64,000 bases of DNA, taken from NCBI GenBank assembly GCA_005862225.1, contig SZXV01000002.1:186001-250000 (forward strand), written 5' to 3'. The position numbers were made by a program, and so were the translations under genes. Every line of letters begins with the position of its first letter. Position 1 is the first letter of the stretch. Shown piece after piece: positions 1-9,145 of this stretch. The notes under the pieces were generated by a model. The model made no database searches. It saw nothing but the letters and a program-made list of their open reading frames with translations, and was not told the origin of the DNA. Source of the DNA: Chlorobium sp. (lineage in GTDB: Bacteria > Bacteroidota > Chlorobiia > Chlorobiales > Chlorobiaceae).

Positions 1-2
1 AC

Positions 3-464
3 TGGCGTCAGCTCATTGATGAACTGCTTGCACAAAAAGTCATCGAGAAATCTGAAGGACTCTATCCAACCCTTTTTCTGCTGCCCAAGGCAATTCAACT
101 GCTGAAGGGTGAGGTGCACATTCAAATTGTCAGAGTTCAGGAAAAGAAAAAAGCAACGTCGCACAGAGCAAAATCAGAGGTGGCGTCCACTCCTTACAAC
201 CAAAAACTTTTTGATCTCCTTAGAATACTTCGTAAACAGATAGCCGATGAACAGGGAATTCCGCCTTATGTGGTTTTCTCGGATCGCACACTTCATGATA
301 TGGCCGCTAACTTTCCCCGGACTGCCGAAACCATGCTCACGGTTTCCGGAGTCGGTGAAGTAAAGCTCGAACGCTATGGTCGTCAGTTTCTTCGTCTCAT
401 TGATCGTTTTTGCAGCGATCATAACCTTGATTACAGCAAGCCGGGCATTCCGGCAGAATGCTGA
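3..464 (+). CDS. recQ: ATP-dependent DNA helicase RecQ, C-terminal part
   Basis: Only the last 153 codons are present; the frame is open from the window edge (W-R-Q-L-I-D-E-L at base 3). RecQ is a 3'-5' helicase used in recombination and replication repair. What is visible is the end of the RQC winged-helix region, then a variable linker rich in K and S, then an HRDC domain (about residues 65-145 of the fragment) with the typical pattern F-D-L-L-R-x-L-R-K followed by G-V-G-E-x-K-L-E-R-Y-G. The HRDC domain binds DNA and tunes substrate choice. The helicase motifs themselves lie outside the window, so the assignment rests on the RQC-HRDC arrangement alone. Confidence 0.85.
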   Translation, partial: WRQLIDELLAQKVIEKSEGLYPTLFLLPKAIQLLKGEVHIQIVRVQEKKKATSHRAKSEVASTPYNQKLFDLLRILRKQIADEQGIPPYVVFSDRTLHDMAANFPRTAETMLTVSGVGEVKLERYGRQFLRLIDRFCSDHNLDYSKPGIPAEC

Positions 465-506
465 GCCGTTACTTTTGTTCTCGCAAAATAAAACGTTGAA
501 TTGATC

Positions 507-1253
507 ATGCTTTTGGTTAATAAAATTCTTCCAATATTTTTTATGCCGCTTGGCGTTACTCTGCTGTGTCTGCTGGCGGGTCTGATTTTGCGCAAAAGGT
601 TATTGTTCTTGTATGCCGCGCTCATTCTGTGGGTTTTCAGTATGCCTGTGGTGTGTGACGGCTTGATGCGCTTTGTTGAGGGTGGTACCGAACGTGTTCG
701 CGTGAGTGCGGTTCATAAAGCAGATGCGATTGTTATCTTGAGTGGCATGATTCGCGAGGTTAATGGGGCGCCATTGGGGGAATGGAATGATGCGGTTGAT
801 CGTTTTGAAGGAGGTATCGACCTTTTCAAGGCAGGGAAAGCTCCGGTCATTGTGTTTACCAGGGGGCAGATGCCCTGGGATACAGAGGCAATACCCGAGG
901 GAGAGCTTCTGGCTAAAAGGGCGGTACTGCTTGGGGTTCCCCAAAGAGCGATTCGGTTAACCGACAGGGTTGCCAATACTGCTGACGAAGCAGAAGCGGC
1001 CTTGAAGTTGCTTGGACGTAAACGAATTATTCTGGTCACCAGTGCTTTTCATGAGCGCAGAGCCACTATGGTATTTGAACATGAAGGGTTTGAGGTTGTG
1101 CCGTTTCGGGTGGATTATCGCGTGTCTCCGAACTCCGGGCTTACGGTATTACGTTTTTTGCCGAGCGCAGAGGCCCTTGCGCAGTCAGAAACTGCTTTAC
1201 ATGAGATTATTGGATGGATCTATTATTGGGCTCGGGGGGTATTTGCAAAATAA
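507..1253 (+). CDS. DUF218/YdcF-ElyC family membrane protein
   Basis: A protein of 248 residues. Two hydrophobic segments occupy the first ~55 residues, followed by a soluble DUF218 domain with the family features D-A-I-V-I-L-S-G near the start of the domain and later T-S-A-F-H-x-R-R. E. coli members (ElyC, SanA, YdcF) are linked to cell-envelope integrity and lipid-carrier/peptidoglycan metabolism; the exact reaction here cannot be read from sequence. I start it at ATG 507; an in-frame TTG at 501 is possible, and neither has a clear ribosome binding site. It follows recQ after about 40 bases. Confidence 0.85.
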   Translation: MLLVNKILPIFFMPLGVTLLCLLAGLILRKRLLFLYAALILWVFSMPVVCDGLMRFVEGGTERVRVSAVHKADAIVILSGMIREVNGAPLGEWNDAVDRFEGGIDLFKAGKAPVIVFTRGQMPWDTEAIPEGELLAKRAVLLGVPQRAIRLTDRVANTADEAEAALKLLGRKRIILVTSAFHERRATMVFEHEGFEVVPFRVDYRVSPNSGLTVLRFLPSAEALAQSETALHEIIGWIYYWARGVFAK

Positions 1254-1346
1254 TGCACAGTTGTTACCTTTGTGTTGAATAATGGTCAAGCTATTGGTCT
1301 GGTATGGCTTGTCGTTTTTTACAACGCTATAATATTTTTTTGTCGA

Positions 1347-1934
1347 ATGCGTGAAGTTGAAGCTTTACAGTGGTATGCTGTCTATGTTCGCTCCCGGTAT
1401 GAAAAAAAAGTGCATCAGATGTTGCTTGAACAGGAGATTGTGAGTTTTCTACCACTGCTCGAGACGTGGAAGCAATGGAGCGACAGAAAGAAAAAGGTTT
1501 CAGAGCCCTTGTTCAGGGGATATGTCTTTGTCAATATTGAACTGCGCAAAGATAATATCAATGTGCTCGATACGGAAGGTGTTGTCAAGTTTATCGGGAT
1601 TGGAAGAAATCCGTCGGTCATTGGAAAGAAAGATATTGAATGGTTGAAAAAACTGGTCAGGGAGCCTGATGCTGTCACCGGAACCGTCTCTTCCTTGCCT
1701 GCGGGTCAAAAGGTCAGGGTTCTTGCCGGTCCATTCAAGGATTTGGAAGGTGTGGTTGTAAAGCAGGGCCGAGAGGCCAGGCTTGTGGTTTTTTTTGATA
1801 CCATTATGCAGGGTGTGGAAGTCAGTATTTTTTCTGATTTACTCATGCCGATCAAGGGGGCCATTGACCCTCGCGTCAGCAATCCGATTTATCAGGAAAC
1901 AGATCCCATTGCAAAGCATTTCCTGCACTTGTGA
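1347..1934 (+). CDS. NusG-family specialised antiterminator (UpxY/RfaH-like)
   Basis: A NusG N-terminal domain (L-Q-W-Y-A-V-Y-V-R-S-R-Y-E-K-K at the start, P-L-F-R-G-Y-V-F-V in the middle) is followed by a KOW domain with A-G-P-F-K-D-L-E-G-V-V. Such paralogues ride on RNA polymerase and prevent early termination in long operons, usually polysaccharide clusters. The frame is open back to a TTG at 1272, but the family start is the ATG at 1347, giving 195 residues. Housekeeping nusG normally sits with secE and rplK, which are absent here, so I call a specialised paralogue. The following genes on this strand are not a polysaccharide cluster, so its target operon is not evident. Confidence 0.8.
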   Translation: MREVEALQWYAVYVRSRYEKKVHQMLLEQEIVSFLPLLETWKQWSDRKKKVSEPLFRGYVFVNIELRKDNINVLDTEGVVKFIGIGRNPSVIGKKDIEWLKKLVREPDAVTGTVSSLPAGQKVRVLAGPFKDLEGVVVKQGREARLVVFFDTIMQGVEVSIFSDLLMPIKGAIDPRVSNPIYQETDPIAKHFLHL

Positions 1935-1990
1935 TTTTCTGGATGTAACAAGGGCGATGGGGCCGGGACAGAGCGATTAATATCTCAGGA

Positions 1991-2080
1991 TTGAATTTTC
2001 CACCGTTTGCGGTGAGGTTTGTTTAGGCACTTCTAAAAATAGTTACCCCGCAGCTTGCAGCGGGGAGCTTCATTGGATCA
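1991..2080. repeat. Degenerate dispersed double-hairpin repeat, copy A
   Basis: Two short GC-rich hairpins (CCACCGTTTGCGGTG at 2000-2014 and CCCCGCAGCTTGCAGCGGGG at 2046-2065) are joined by an A-rich linker. A clearly related but degenerate unit lies at 56458-56541, with the same order: TTGAAT, CCACCG hairpin, AGGC, TCTAAAAA, CCCC hairpin. The arrangement resembles REP/BIME-type elements. The second hairpin could also stop transcription from the nusG paralogue, although it lacks a clean T-run. Confidence 0.5.
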
Positions 2081-2091
2081 TATAATGCTAT

Positions 2092-2097
2092 GGAGGG
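2092..2097 (+). promoter_or_regulatory. Ribosome binding site deciding the MFS start
   Basis: GGAGGG lies 4 bases upstream of GTG 2102. It sits inside the reading frame that begins at ATG 2090, so it would be useless for that ATG but is well placed for the GTG. Confidence 0.55.
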
Positions 2098-2101
2098 TTT
2101 T

Positions 2102-3343
2102 GTGAATCAGAACAAGTCTGCATCTGTTCGTGAGATTTTCAGTTTACCGGTTATTGTCGCCGCTCTGGGTTATTTTGTTGACATCTATGATCTGGTGCTC
2201 TTCAGCATCGTCAGAGTGCCGAGTCTGAAATCGTTTGGACTTTCCGGAAAGGAGCTGATTGATTACGGCGTTTTCCTGCTTAATATGCAGATGGTCGGTA
2301 TGCTGGTTGGCGGCATTCTCTGGGGCTGGCTTGGTGACAAGAAGGGGCGTCTGAAAATCATGTTTGCCTCTATTTTGCTCTACTCTCTTGCCAACATTGC
2401 CAATGGCTTTGTCTCTTCGCTTCCGGCGTATGCGGTCTTGCGTTTTATTGCCGGAGTTGGTCTTGCCGGGGAGCTTGGAGCTGGCATCACGCTTGTTTCA
2501 GAAGTTTTGCACACCAAAATAAGGGGATACGGCACTATGCTTGTCGCTTCAATCGGAGTGTCGGGCGCTATTCTTGCCAATATGGTAGCAAATACCTATG
2601 AGTGGCATAATGCCTTTTTTATTGGCGGTGGTCTTGGACTTCTGCTGCTTGTTGCACGGTTAAAAGTTGCTGAGTCAGGTATGTTTAAGGCTATGGAGGA
2701 AAAAACCGGCTTGAGCCGTGGCAATATGTTGGCTCTGTTTACCGACCGGAATCGTTTTTTCCGCTATGTCAACTCTATAATGATTGGCGTCCCGATCTGG
2801 TTTGTGGTTGGAGTGCTGATTACTTTTTCGCCTGAATTCGGCACTGAACTTGGAATTACCGGGCCGGTTTCTGCCGGTAATGCGGTGATGTACTGCTATC
2901 TTGGTCTGGTCTTTGGCGATTTTTCAAGTGGTCTGTTGAGCCAGCTTTTGAAGAGCCGGAAAAAGGTTATTCTGCTGTTTATGCTGCTTACTGTTGGATC
3001 GATTGCACTCTATTTTCTTCAAGGGCATCAGAATCCGCAATTCTTTTATATGGTTTGTGCACTTCTTGGTTTTGCCGGTGGTTACTGGGCTATTTTTGTC
3101 ACCGTGGCTGCTGAACAGTTTGGGACAAATCTTCGCGCTACCGTTGCAACCACAGTTCCCAATCTTGTCCGTGGTATGGTTGTGCCCATTACCATGCTGT
3201 TTCAGTTTTTCCGTGGCATGTTTGGTATGGAATCAGGGGCATTGCTGGTTGGAGGGCTCTGCATTTCAGTCGCCTTTCTGTCGCTCAGCGTCCTTGAAGA
3301 GACCTTCCATAAAGATCTTGATTATTACGAAGAGTTTCTCTGA
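2102..3343 (+). CDS. MFS transporter
   Basis: A polytopic protein of 413 residues with about 12 hydrophobic segments and the MFS loop 2-3 signature G-x-x-x-D-x-x-G-R-x (G-W-L-G-D-K-K-G-R-L). It is a secondary carrier of the inner membrane. The length and overall layout resemble metabolite:H+ symporters, but I cannot name the substrate. I choose GTG 2102 over ATG 2090 because of the ribosome binding site at 2092-2097. DUF2127 follows after 20 bases and may be cotranscribed. Confidence 0.85.
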   Translation: MNQNKSASVREIFSLPVIVAALGYFVDIYDLVLFSIVRVPSLKSFGLSGKELIDYGVFLLNMQMVGMLVGGILWGWLGDKKGRLKIMFASILLYSLANIANGFVSSLPAYAVLRFIAGVGLAGELGAGITLVSEVLHTKIRGYGTMLVASIGVSGAILANMVANTYEWHNAFFIGGGLGLLLLVARLKVAESGMFKAMEEKTGLSRGNMLALFTDRNRFFRYVNSIMIGVPIWFVVGVLITFSPEFGTELGITGPVSAGNAVMYCYLGLVFGDFSSGLLSQLLKSRKKVILLFMLLTVGSIALYFLQGHQNPQFFYMVCALLGFAGGYWAIFVTVAAEQFGTNLRATVATTVPNLVRGMVVPITMLFQFFRGMFGMESGALLVGGLCISVAFLSLSVLEETFHKDLDYYEEFL

Positions 3344-3363
3344 GAGAGCTGTAAAAATATTAC

Positions 3364-3885
3364 ATGATCGCCGGTAATCGGGATTCAGATAAAATTGTTC
3401 TCTCTATGAATGTTTTGAACGACAAAACGCGGTTCGGCATAAAAGGGATAGCTTTTTTTGAGGCGGCAAAGGGTCTTCTCGTTCTTGTTGCCGGGTTTTC
3501 GCTGTTTGCATTGATACATCAGAATTTGCAGGTATTTGCCGGGCAACTGGTCGGGCATCTGCATCTCAATGCGGCAAAACACATTCCCGAGATTTTTTTA
3601 AAAGCCATCGGCAATCTTACCGACAGCCGGTTACTGCTTCTGGCGGTTCTTGCATTTCTGTATTCGGTTATGCGATTTGTCGAGGCTTACGGCCTCTGGT
3701 TTGCAAAACGATGGGCGCAATGGTTTGCGTTGTTCAGCGGAGGCGTTTATCTGCCGGTCGAACTGTACGAACTTGTAAAAGGTTTTTCTTGGATTACTAT
3801 TGTTTTTGTCGTGGTCAACCTCATTGTTGTCCTGTTTATGGCCGTTACGCTCGCGAAAAAAAGGACCGGGAACAACCACTACTGA
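3364..3885 (+). CDS. DUF2127 integral membrane protein
   Basis: 173 residues with four hydrophobic segments. The family pattern is clear: G-I-K-G-I-A-F-F-E-A-A-K-G-L-L-V-L near the start, then R-F-V-E-A-Y-G-L-W, R-W-A-Q-W-F-A and G-G-V-Y-L-P-V-E-L. The function of DUF2127 is unknown. A second in-frame ATG at 3406 is an equally plausible start, since the conserved part begins just after it and neither start has a convincing ribosome binding site. Confidence 0.8.
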   Translation: MIAGNRDSDKIVLSMNVLNDKTRFGIKGIAFFEAAKGLLVLVAGFSLFALIHQNLQVFAGQLVGHLHLNAAKHIPEIFLKAIGNLTDSRLLLLAVLAFLYSVMRFVEAYGLWFAKRWAQWFALFSGGVYLPVELYELVKGFSWITIVFVVVNLIVVLFMAVTLAKKRTGNNHY

Positions 3886-3977
3886 TGTCATGCAATTTGC
3901 TGGAATGTTCCTGTTGTTCTGATTGATTCAAGAATGCTTTTGACTGTTTTTTTCTACTAAACCTTTGGAGATATCAC

Positions 3978-5603
3978 ATGACTCCACAAATAAAAAAAAT
4001 TCACATTCTTCTTGTAGTGGCACAAATCTGCCTCTGCGGATATAAGCCGTCTGGTTCCGGGCATCAACCAAACTCCTTTTCGGGAACAGCAACAGCTTCC
4101 TCTAAAACTCAAGGTGTTGTCGAAGCGTCCGTAAATATTCCTGAGCCTTCGGAAATTCGTAGCATCAATGGCAGATTGGATGTGACGCTCGAAGGAAAAC
4201 CTTCCAAGGTTATCGTCGCGGGAAAAACTTTCGTCAGCAATGTGTTCAATGGAAGCTATATCCCTCCTGTACTGGTGGTCCAGCGTGGTGACGAAGTACG
4301 CATCAGGTTTGTCAACAATGTAGGCAAGGCTGATATCGAGATAGACGGGCCGCAGCCCTCGAATATTCATACTCACGGTATGGCAATCAGCCCTCAGCAA
4401 CCCGCCGATAATGCGTTTGTTGTTTTGCCTTCGGGTGCTTCTTCAGGAAAAATGAATGGCAGTATGCCTCATGGCCATGATATGGTAGCGGAAACACCGA
4501 AATCATTCCCCGATGGTTCCGGTTTGCAATCGGCGAACGTGTATGAATATCGCTGGAAGGTTCCACCCGACCATGCTCAAGGTCTCCACTGGTATCACCC
4601 GCACGCTCACGGAATGGTTGAGCCGCAGGTGCTCAGCGGGATGTCGGGGCTATTGGTTGTGGATGGCTTTATACAGGACCATTACCCGGAGCTGGCCGGT
4701 CTTAAGGTTCGCCGACTGCTTCTCAAAGACATTGATCTTCCTGGCGCAAAGGATGGTGATCCAAAAACCAAGACTATAAATGGTGTAAGCGGAGGTATCA
4801 TGCACATGCAGCCCGGAGAGCATCAGATTTGGGAAATTGGCAATGTTGGCTCCGATGCATTTTTCGATCTGGCACTCGATGGGCACCAATTCTGGATTCT
4901 GGGTCACGACGGAAATATTCTGCTCAAGCCAGTGTTGGCAAAAAGTCTGTTTCTTCCTGCTGGAGCCAGGGTTACTGTTGTCGTCCAGGCAGGAGCAAAA
5001 GGCAGCTACGCTCTGCGATCCCTTGATGTGGATACTGGGCCTGCAGGTGACCCCAATCCTATGGTGATTCTGGGCAAAGTCGTTGTGAATGGCCCGTCAA
5101 TGGACGGTACGGCAAAAAATCTGCGGCTTGAACAAAAAGCCGTTAATCGATCCACGATTCAACCGGTACTGCAGGATGTCATTTCCCTTCCTGTCACTCG
5201 GAAAAGAACGATAACATTCTCTGAAAGCAGGGATGGGAAGACGTTTTATATTGACGGAAAAGAATTCGATCCTGCTCGCGATGATATCACCGTACATGTT
5301 GGAGATGTCGAGGAATGGACACTGCTCAATACGACCACTGAACGGCATATATTTCATATTCATCAACTGGATTTTTTAGTTGAAAAGATCAATGAAAATG
5401 ATCCCGATGCGACAGGCTTGCGGGATACGATCGATCTTCCCTACGCAATAAAAGGTAAGCCGGGCATGGTCAGACTAAAGATCCCTTTTACCAATCCCCT
5501 GATTGTTGGACGTTTTCCTTATCATTGTCATATTTTGGAACATGAAGATCACGGCATGATGGCGACAGTGCGCGTATTGCCAAAAGTAATCTCCACACCT
5601 TAG
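3978..5603 (+). CDS. Multicopper oxidase (exported)
   Basis: 541 residues with all copper ligands visible. H131-T-H133 and H-W-Y-H-P-H-A-H at 204-211 supply type 2/3 ligands. H-I-F-H-I-H lies about 60 residues before the end region. Y-H-C-H-I-L-E-H-x4-M at 515-527 contains the trinuclear ligands H516 and H518 plus type 1 ligands C517, H522 and M527. It should oxidise a substrate (cuprous ion, metals or phenols) with four-electron reduction of O2, outside the cytoplasm. The N-terminus is a hydrophobic export segment with Cys20, but the lipobox I-C-L-C is poor and there is no twin-arginine motif. A Met/His-rich loop at 155-170 suggests copper binding, as in CueO. It is odd to find an oxygen-using enzyme in an anaerobic phototroph; detoxification of copper or trace O2 is the likely use. 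Confidence 0.9.
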   Translation: MTPQIKKIHILLVVAQICLCGYKPSGSGHQPNSFSGTATASSKTQGVVEASVNIPEPSEIRSINGRLDVTLEGKPSKVIVAGKTFVSNVFNGSYIPPVLVVQRGDEVRIRFVNNVGKADIEIDGPQPSNIHTHGMAISPQQPADNAFVVLPSGASSGKMNGSMPHGHDMVAETPKSFPDGSGLQSANVYEYRWKVPPDHAQGLHWYHPHAHGMVEPQVLSGMSGLLVVDGFIQDHYPELAGLKVRRLLLKDIDLPGAKDGDPKTKTINGVSGGIMHMQPGEHQIWEIGNVGSDAFFDLALDGHQFWILGHDGNILLKPVLAKSLFLPAGARVTVVVQAGAKGSYALRSLDVDTGPAGDPNPMVILGKVVVNGPSMDGTAKNLRLEQKAVNRSTIQPVLQDVISLPVTRKRTITFSESRDGKTFYIDGKEFDPARDDITVHVGDVEEWTLLNTTTERHIFHIHQLDFLVEKINENDPDATGLRDTIDLPYAIKGKPGMVRLKIPFTNPLIVGRFPYHCHILEHEDHGMMATVRVLPKVISTP

Positions 5604-5624
5604 GGCGGGTTTATCCCAATGTTT

Positions 5625-5658
5625 CGGTGAGTTCCTGCCGCTCTGCAGGTACTCACCG
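5625..5658 (+). terminator. Hairpin after the multicopper oxidase
   Basis: A stem of 14 pairs with one mismatch (CGGTGAGTTCCTGC pairing with GCAGGTACTCACCG) and a 6-base loop lies 22 bases after the oxidase stop. There is no T-run directly after it, so it may terminate poorly or instead stabilise the 3' end. Confidence 0.4.
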
Positions 5659-5796
5659 GGGGATGTTAACAAAAATTTTCCGGGGTTCTGAACATTGATG
5701 CTCAAAACTTCAGTGTTATAGCCTCGTAAAGATCATGTAATATTTTTACAGTTCCTGAGGCCACCAACATGCGCCACTCCGGGGCTGTTTTTGCTC

Positions 5797-5820
5797 CAGT
5801 CCCGTAGGGACGGCATATTG
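5797..5820. repeat. Short palindromic repeat motif GTCCCGTAGGGAC
   Basis: A perfect palindrome with a 3-base centre followed by GGCATATTGG, lying between two convergent genes. From memory this motif is dispersed in many Chlorobi, Bacteroidetes and cyanobacterial genomes; only one copy is present in the window, so the repeat status cannot be shown here. Confidence 0.3.
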
Positions 5821-5839
5821 GTAGCGCGCGCCGTATTGT

Positions 5840-8680
5840 TTATACGACTCCCAACTCTGTTTTTAAAAAATTTCCGGTATAGGAGTGTTCCATCAGTGCC
5901 ACCTGTTCCGGAGTTCCTTCAGCAATGACTACTCCCCCTTCGTCTCCGCCTTCCGGTCCAATGTCGACAATCCAGTCGCTGTTTTTGATAATATCAAGAT
6001 TATGCTCAATGATGATGACGCTGTTGCCTTTGTCAACAAGTTTTCGGAGCACTTCGAGCAAGTGCTGGATATCCTGAAAATGCAGGCCTGTGGTTGGTTC
6101 ATCAAGAATGTAGAGCGTCTTGCCGGTCTGTATTTTTGCCAGTTCAGCGGAGAGCTTGATGCGCTGAGCTTCTCCTCCCGAAAGCATGGGAGATGGCTGG
6201 CCAAGTTTGAGGTAGCCAAGCCCGACACTCTGCATGGTTTTGAGAATTCTGAGGATTCTTGGGAAGTCCACAAAAAACTCTGTCGCCTCAGTGATGGTCA
6301 TCTCCAAAACGTCAGCAATTGATTTTCCCCTGTATTTGACGAGCAGTGTTTCGCGGTTGTAGCGTTCACCTTTGCAGTTTTCGCATCGGACATAAACGTC
6401 CGGTAGAAAGTTCATCTCGATTTTCCGGGTTCCGGCGCCCTGGCACACTTCACATCGTCCCCCTTTGACGTTGAAGCTGAAACGTCCAGCCTTGTATCCC
6501 CTGATTTGTGCTTCGGGCAGGCGAGTGAAAAAATCTCGGATAAAGGTGAAAGCACCGGTGTAAGTGGCCGGATTGGATCGGGGTGTGCGCCCAATTGGTG
6601 ACTGGTCGACATTCACCACTTTGTCGATATGCTGGATTCCTTCTATGCTGTCATAAGGATAGGTGAGCAGTTTTGATCGATAAAAGTAGCGAGCCAGAAT
6701 AGGAAAAAGTGTTTCGTTGATAATGGTCGATTTGCCTGAGCCACTGACTCCGGTAATGCTGACAAGTGAACGAAGCGGGATGGTGATGTCAATATTTTTG
6801 AGGTTGTTTCCCTTGCATCCTTTCAGTTTCAGGAGTTGTGGTGTTTCATCTGTTGCGTTCCGCTCACCCTTGAAGGCGACTTGCCGGTGTCCAGAGAGAT
6901 ATGCAGCGGTCAGTGAATTCGGATCAAGAGCGGTTGCTGTTCCCTGGGCGACAATTTCGCCTCCGTACTCTCCTGCGCCAGGGCCAAGATCGATAATTTC
7001 ATCTGCTTCAAGCATGGTGTCCTTGTCGTGCTCAACAACCAGAACAGTATTACCCAGATCGCGGAGCCGTTTCAGTGAGGTGATGAGCTTGTGGTTGTCT
7101 CGCTGGTGCAGTCCGATACTCGGTTCGTCGAGCACATAGAGCACACCACTGAGTTGTGAACCAAGCTGTGACGCAAGCCGGATACGCTGCGCTTCACCGC
7201 CAGAGAGGGTTTGTGAGCTTCTGTCAAGGGAAAGGTAGCCCAGTCCGACATTCATGAGAAAGTCAAGTCGTTTGACGATTTCATGCAGGACAGGAGTCGC
7301 AACAAGTCGCTCTTTTGGTGTGAGTTGATCGGGAAGAGCTGAAAAAAAGGCATGTGCCTGTGGAAGGCAAAGCGCTTCGGCTTCAGCAATATTCAGATCG
7401 TTTATCTTCACCAGGAGGCTCTCTTTGCGGAGTCTTGCGCCATGACATGCAGGACAGGATTGGCGGATCATATAACTCTCGGCCCATTCCCTTACTTTAG
7501 AGGTACTGGCATGCTTGCGGATCTCTTCAACATAAGGAAGAGCGCCCTGAAATGGTTGGGGATAGAGCGTATCGCGCCCGGAGTAGGAGTAGCTCACGTT
7601 AAATGTTCGGCTGCCGGAACCTTCCAGCAGAATTTTCAGTGCTTCTGGCGGGATATCACTTAACGGGGTGTCAAGGGTAAAGTTGAACTCTTTGGCAATA
7701 GCCCTGATGACCTGCCAGAGATTGCGTTTTCCTGATTTTCCGAATGGGTCAAGCCCTCCTTCATTGAGTGAAAGTGCAGGATCGGGAATCATCAGTTCCC
7801 CGGAAAGCTGCATGAGTTCTCCGAGACCGTTGCACTTTGGGCATGCGCCGTAGGGCGAGTTGAAACTGAAGTGATTTGGTGCGAGAGTGTCGACAGGCAC
7901 AGAACCGTCTGAATAGGCATAGCGCGTGCTGAAGGTGAGCTCTTTCAGGCCGCTTTCCGTTAGATCGCAGAGTATCGATGATTTGTGCTCTGACATGCTG
8001 ACAGCAAGGGTAATAGCCTGTTTCAGGCGCTCCTGGCAGTCGGGGCCAATAACCAGTCGGTCAACCACCAGCTCAATTGAGTGACTTTTATAGCGCTCAA
8101 TCTGCATATTTTTTTCCATCTCCCGGTAAGTGCCGTCAACACGAACCCGCAGAAAGCCTTTAAGGAGCAGGCGCTCAAACAGTTCACGATAATGCCCTTT
8201 TCGTCCAGTGACAAGGGGTGAAAGAATCTGGATTTTTGTGCCATGTGGCAGGGTAAGAATTGCCTCAACGATGCTCTCTTCACTTTGCTGTTGCAGCATG
8301 GCACCAGTGACCGGGTCGTAACGACGCCCGGCCTTTGCGTAAAGGAGCCTCATAAAGTCATGAAGTTCAGTAATGGTGCCAACCGTTGAGCGCGGGGAAC
8401 GATTGGTGCTTTTCTGATCGATGGCAATGACTGGAGAGAGACCCTCAATAAAATCAACGTCGGGGCGTTCGATGCTGCCTATATATTGTCGGGCATAAGG
8501 TGAAAGCGTCTCCATAAAGCGCCTTTGCCCTTCGGCATAAATGGTGTCGAAGGCGAGGCTCGATTTTCCAGAGCCTGAAAGACCGGTAATGACGACAAAC
8601 TTGTTTCGCGGAATATCAAGAGAGATGTTCTTGAGGTTGTGTACTCTGGCTCCCCTGATGTTGATATGACTGAATTCCAT
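5840..8680 (-). CDS. uvrA: Excinuclease ABC subunit A
   Basis: 946 residues, the usual UvrA size. It is the damage-recognition ATPase of nucleotide excision repair. Two ABC ATPase modules are visible: Walker A G-L-S-G-S-G-K-S near the N-terminus and G-V-S-G-S-G-K-S in the second half, each with a signature L-S-G-G-E-A-Q-R. Zinc modules C-P-K-C, C-P-A-C and C-E-V-C/C-E-N-C are present. The frame extends upstream to 8773, but the conserved start [10 protein letters not shown] is the ATG at 8680, preceded by a purine-rich stretch. It is convergent with the multicopper oxidase and divergent from the small cysteine protein. Confidence 0.97.
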   Translation of the reverse strand: MEFSHINIRGARVHNLKNISLDIPRNKFVVITGLSGSGKSSLAFDTIYAEGQRRFMETLSPYARQYIGSIERPDVDFIEGLSPVIAIDQKSTNRSPRSTVGTITELHDFMRLLYAKAGRRYDPVTGAMLQQQSEESIVEAILTLPHGTKIQILSPLVTGRKGHYRELFERLLLKGFLRVRVDGTYREMEKNMQIERYKSHSIELVVDRLVIGPDCQERLKQAITLAVSMSEHKSSILCDLTESGLKELTFSTRYAYSDGSVPVDTLAPNHFSFNSPYGACPKCNGLGELMQLSGELMIPDPALSLNEGGLDPFGKSGKRNLWQVIRAIAKEFNFTLDTPLSDIPPEALKILLEGSGSRTFNVSYSYSGRDTLYPQPFQGALPYVEEIRKHASTSKVREWAESYMIRQSCPACHGARLRKESLLVKINDLNIAEAEALCLPQAHAFFSALPDQLTPKERLVATPVLHEIVKRLDFLMNVGLGYLSLDRSSQTLSGGEAQRIRLASQLGSQLSGVLYVLDEPSIGLHQRDNHKLITSLKRLRDLGNTVLVVEHDKDTMLEADEIIDLGPGAGEYGGEIVAQGTATALDPNSLTAAYLSGHRQVAFKGERNATDETPQLLKLKGCKGNNLKNIDITIPLRSLVSITGVSGSGKSTIINETLFPILARYFYRSKLLTYPYDSIEGIQHIDKVVNVDQSPIGRTPRSNPATYTGAFTFIRDFFTRLPEAQIRGYKAGRFSFNVKGGRCEVCQGAGTRKIEMNFLPDVYVRCENCKGERYNRETLLVKYRGKSIADVLEMTITEATEFFVDFPRILRILKTMQSVGLGYLKLGQPSPMLSGGEAQRIKLSAELAKIQTGKTLYILDEPTTGLHFQDIQHLLEVLRKLVDKGNSVIIIEHNLDIIKNSDWIVDIGPEGGDEGGVVIAEGTPEQVALMEHSYTGNFLKTELGVV

Positions 8681-8877
8681 GTTTCTGTTTTCTCTTCTCT
8701 TTGAGCTGCAAAACCGGCAACAATCGGCGTTAAACTGGATGATGCTTATTGTTGAACAGCAAGGTAAGTCCAATAGTTTTTTGAAAAAAAACTTTTCAAA
8801 AAAGGTTTCTGTTTTATATTTGGCTTGATAAAAGTGGGTTCAAAACTCTTTGTTCATAAAAAACGTCATAAATACAA

Positions 8878-8883
8878 GAAGGA
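8878..8883 (+). promoter_or_regulatory. Ribosome binding site of the 53-residue protein
   Basis: AAGGA within AGAAGGATT lies 6-7 bases before ATG 8890. This is a good Shine-Dalgarno match in a window where most genes have weak ones, and it supports translation of the short gene. Confidence 0.6.
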
Positions 8884-8889
8884 TTCAAT

Positions 8890-9051
8890 ATGGAAATTAT
8901 TTACCAGAAGCAAGCTGAAAAAGGTAAACAGTGTCAGGATTGCCAGAGCTTTGTTCCAAAAGATACCGATTCTGCGGTCGGCACCTGCTTTGGCAAAGAT
9001 GTTGTCGCTGAAGGTGGTTGCATGTTTTTCAAGAAAAAAGAGGTGGTGTGA
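8890..9051 (+). CDS. Small four-cysteine protein, HiPIP-like
   Basis: A 53-residue gene with ATG, a good ribosome binding site and a strong terminator 33 bases after the stop. Cysteines at 15, 18, 33 and 44 give C-x2-C-x14-C-x10-C. The context of these residues, C-Q-D-C-Q-S-F ... T-C-F-G-K-D-V-V ... G-G-C-M-F-F, resembles the cluster-binding part of high-potential iron-sulfur proteins (C-x2-C ... C-x-x-F-x-G-K ... G-W-C). I infer a [4Fe-4S] electron carrier or a zinc-binding protein. Unlike typical HiPIPs it has no signal peptide and lacks the N-terminal third, so it would be cytoplasmic. It stands alone between uvrA and ppdK. Confidence 0.7.
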   Translation: MEIIYQKQAEKGKQCQDCQSFVPKDTDSAVGTCFGKDVVAEGGCMFFKKKEVV

Positions 9052-9083
9052 TAAAGTTTTTCTTGAGTCAGAGCGAACTGTCA

Positions 9084-9118
9084 TGCAAAAAGGCGGCCCA
9101 ACGGGTCGCCTTTTTGCA
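9084..9118. terminator. Bidirectional intrinsic terminator
   Basis: A 16-pair stem with a 3-base loop (TGCAAAAAGGCGGCCC, AAC, GGGTCGCCTTTTTGCA; one G-T wobble). It has A-runs and T-runs on both sides, so it can end both the small cysteine gene on the plus strand and ppdK on the minus strand. Confidence 0.9.
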
Positions 9119-9145
9119 TATACATCGTTATTCAGTTCGCAAAAC

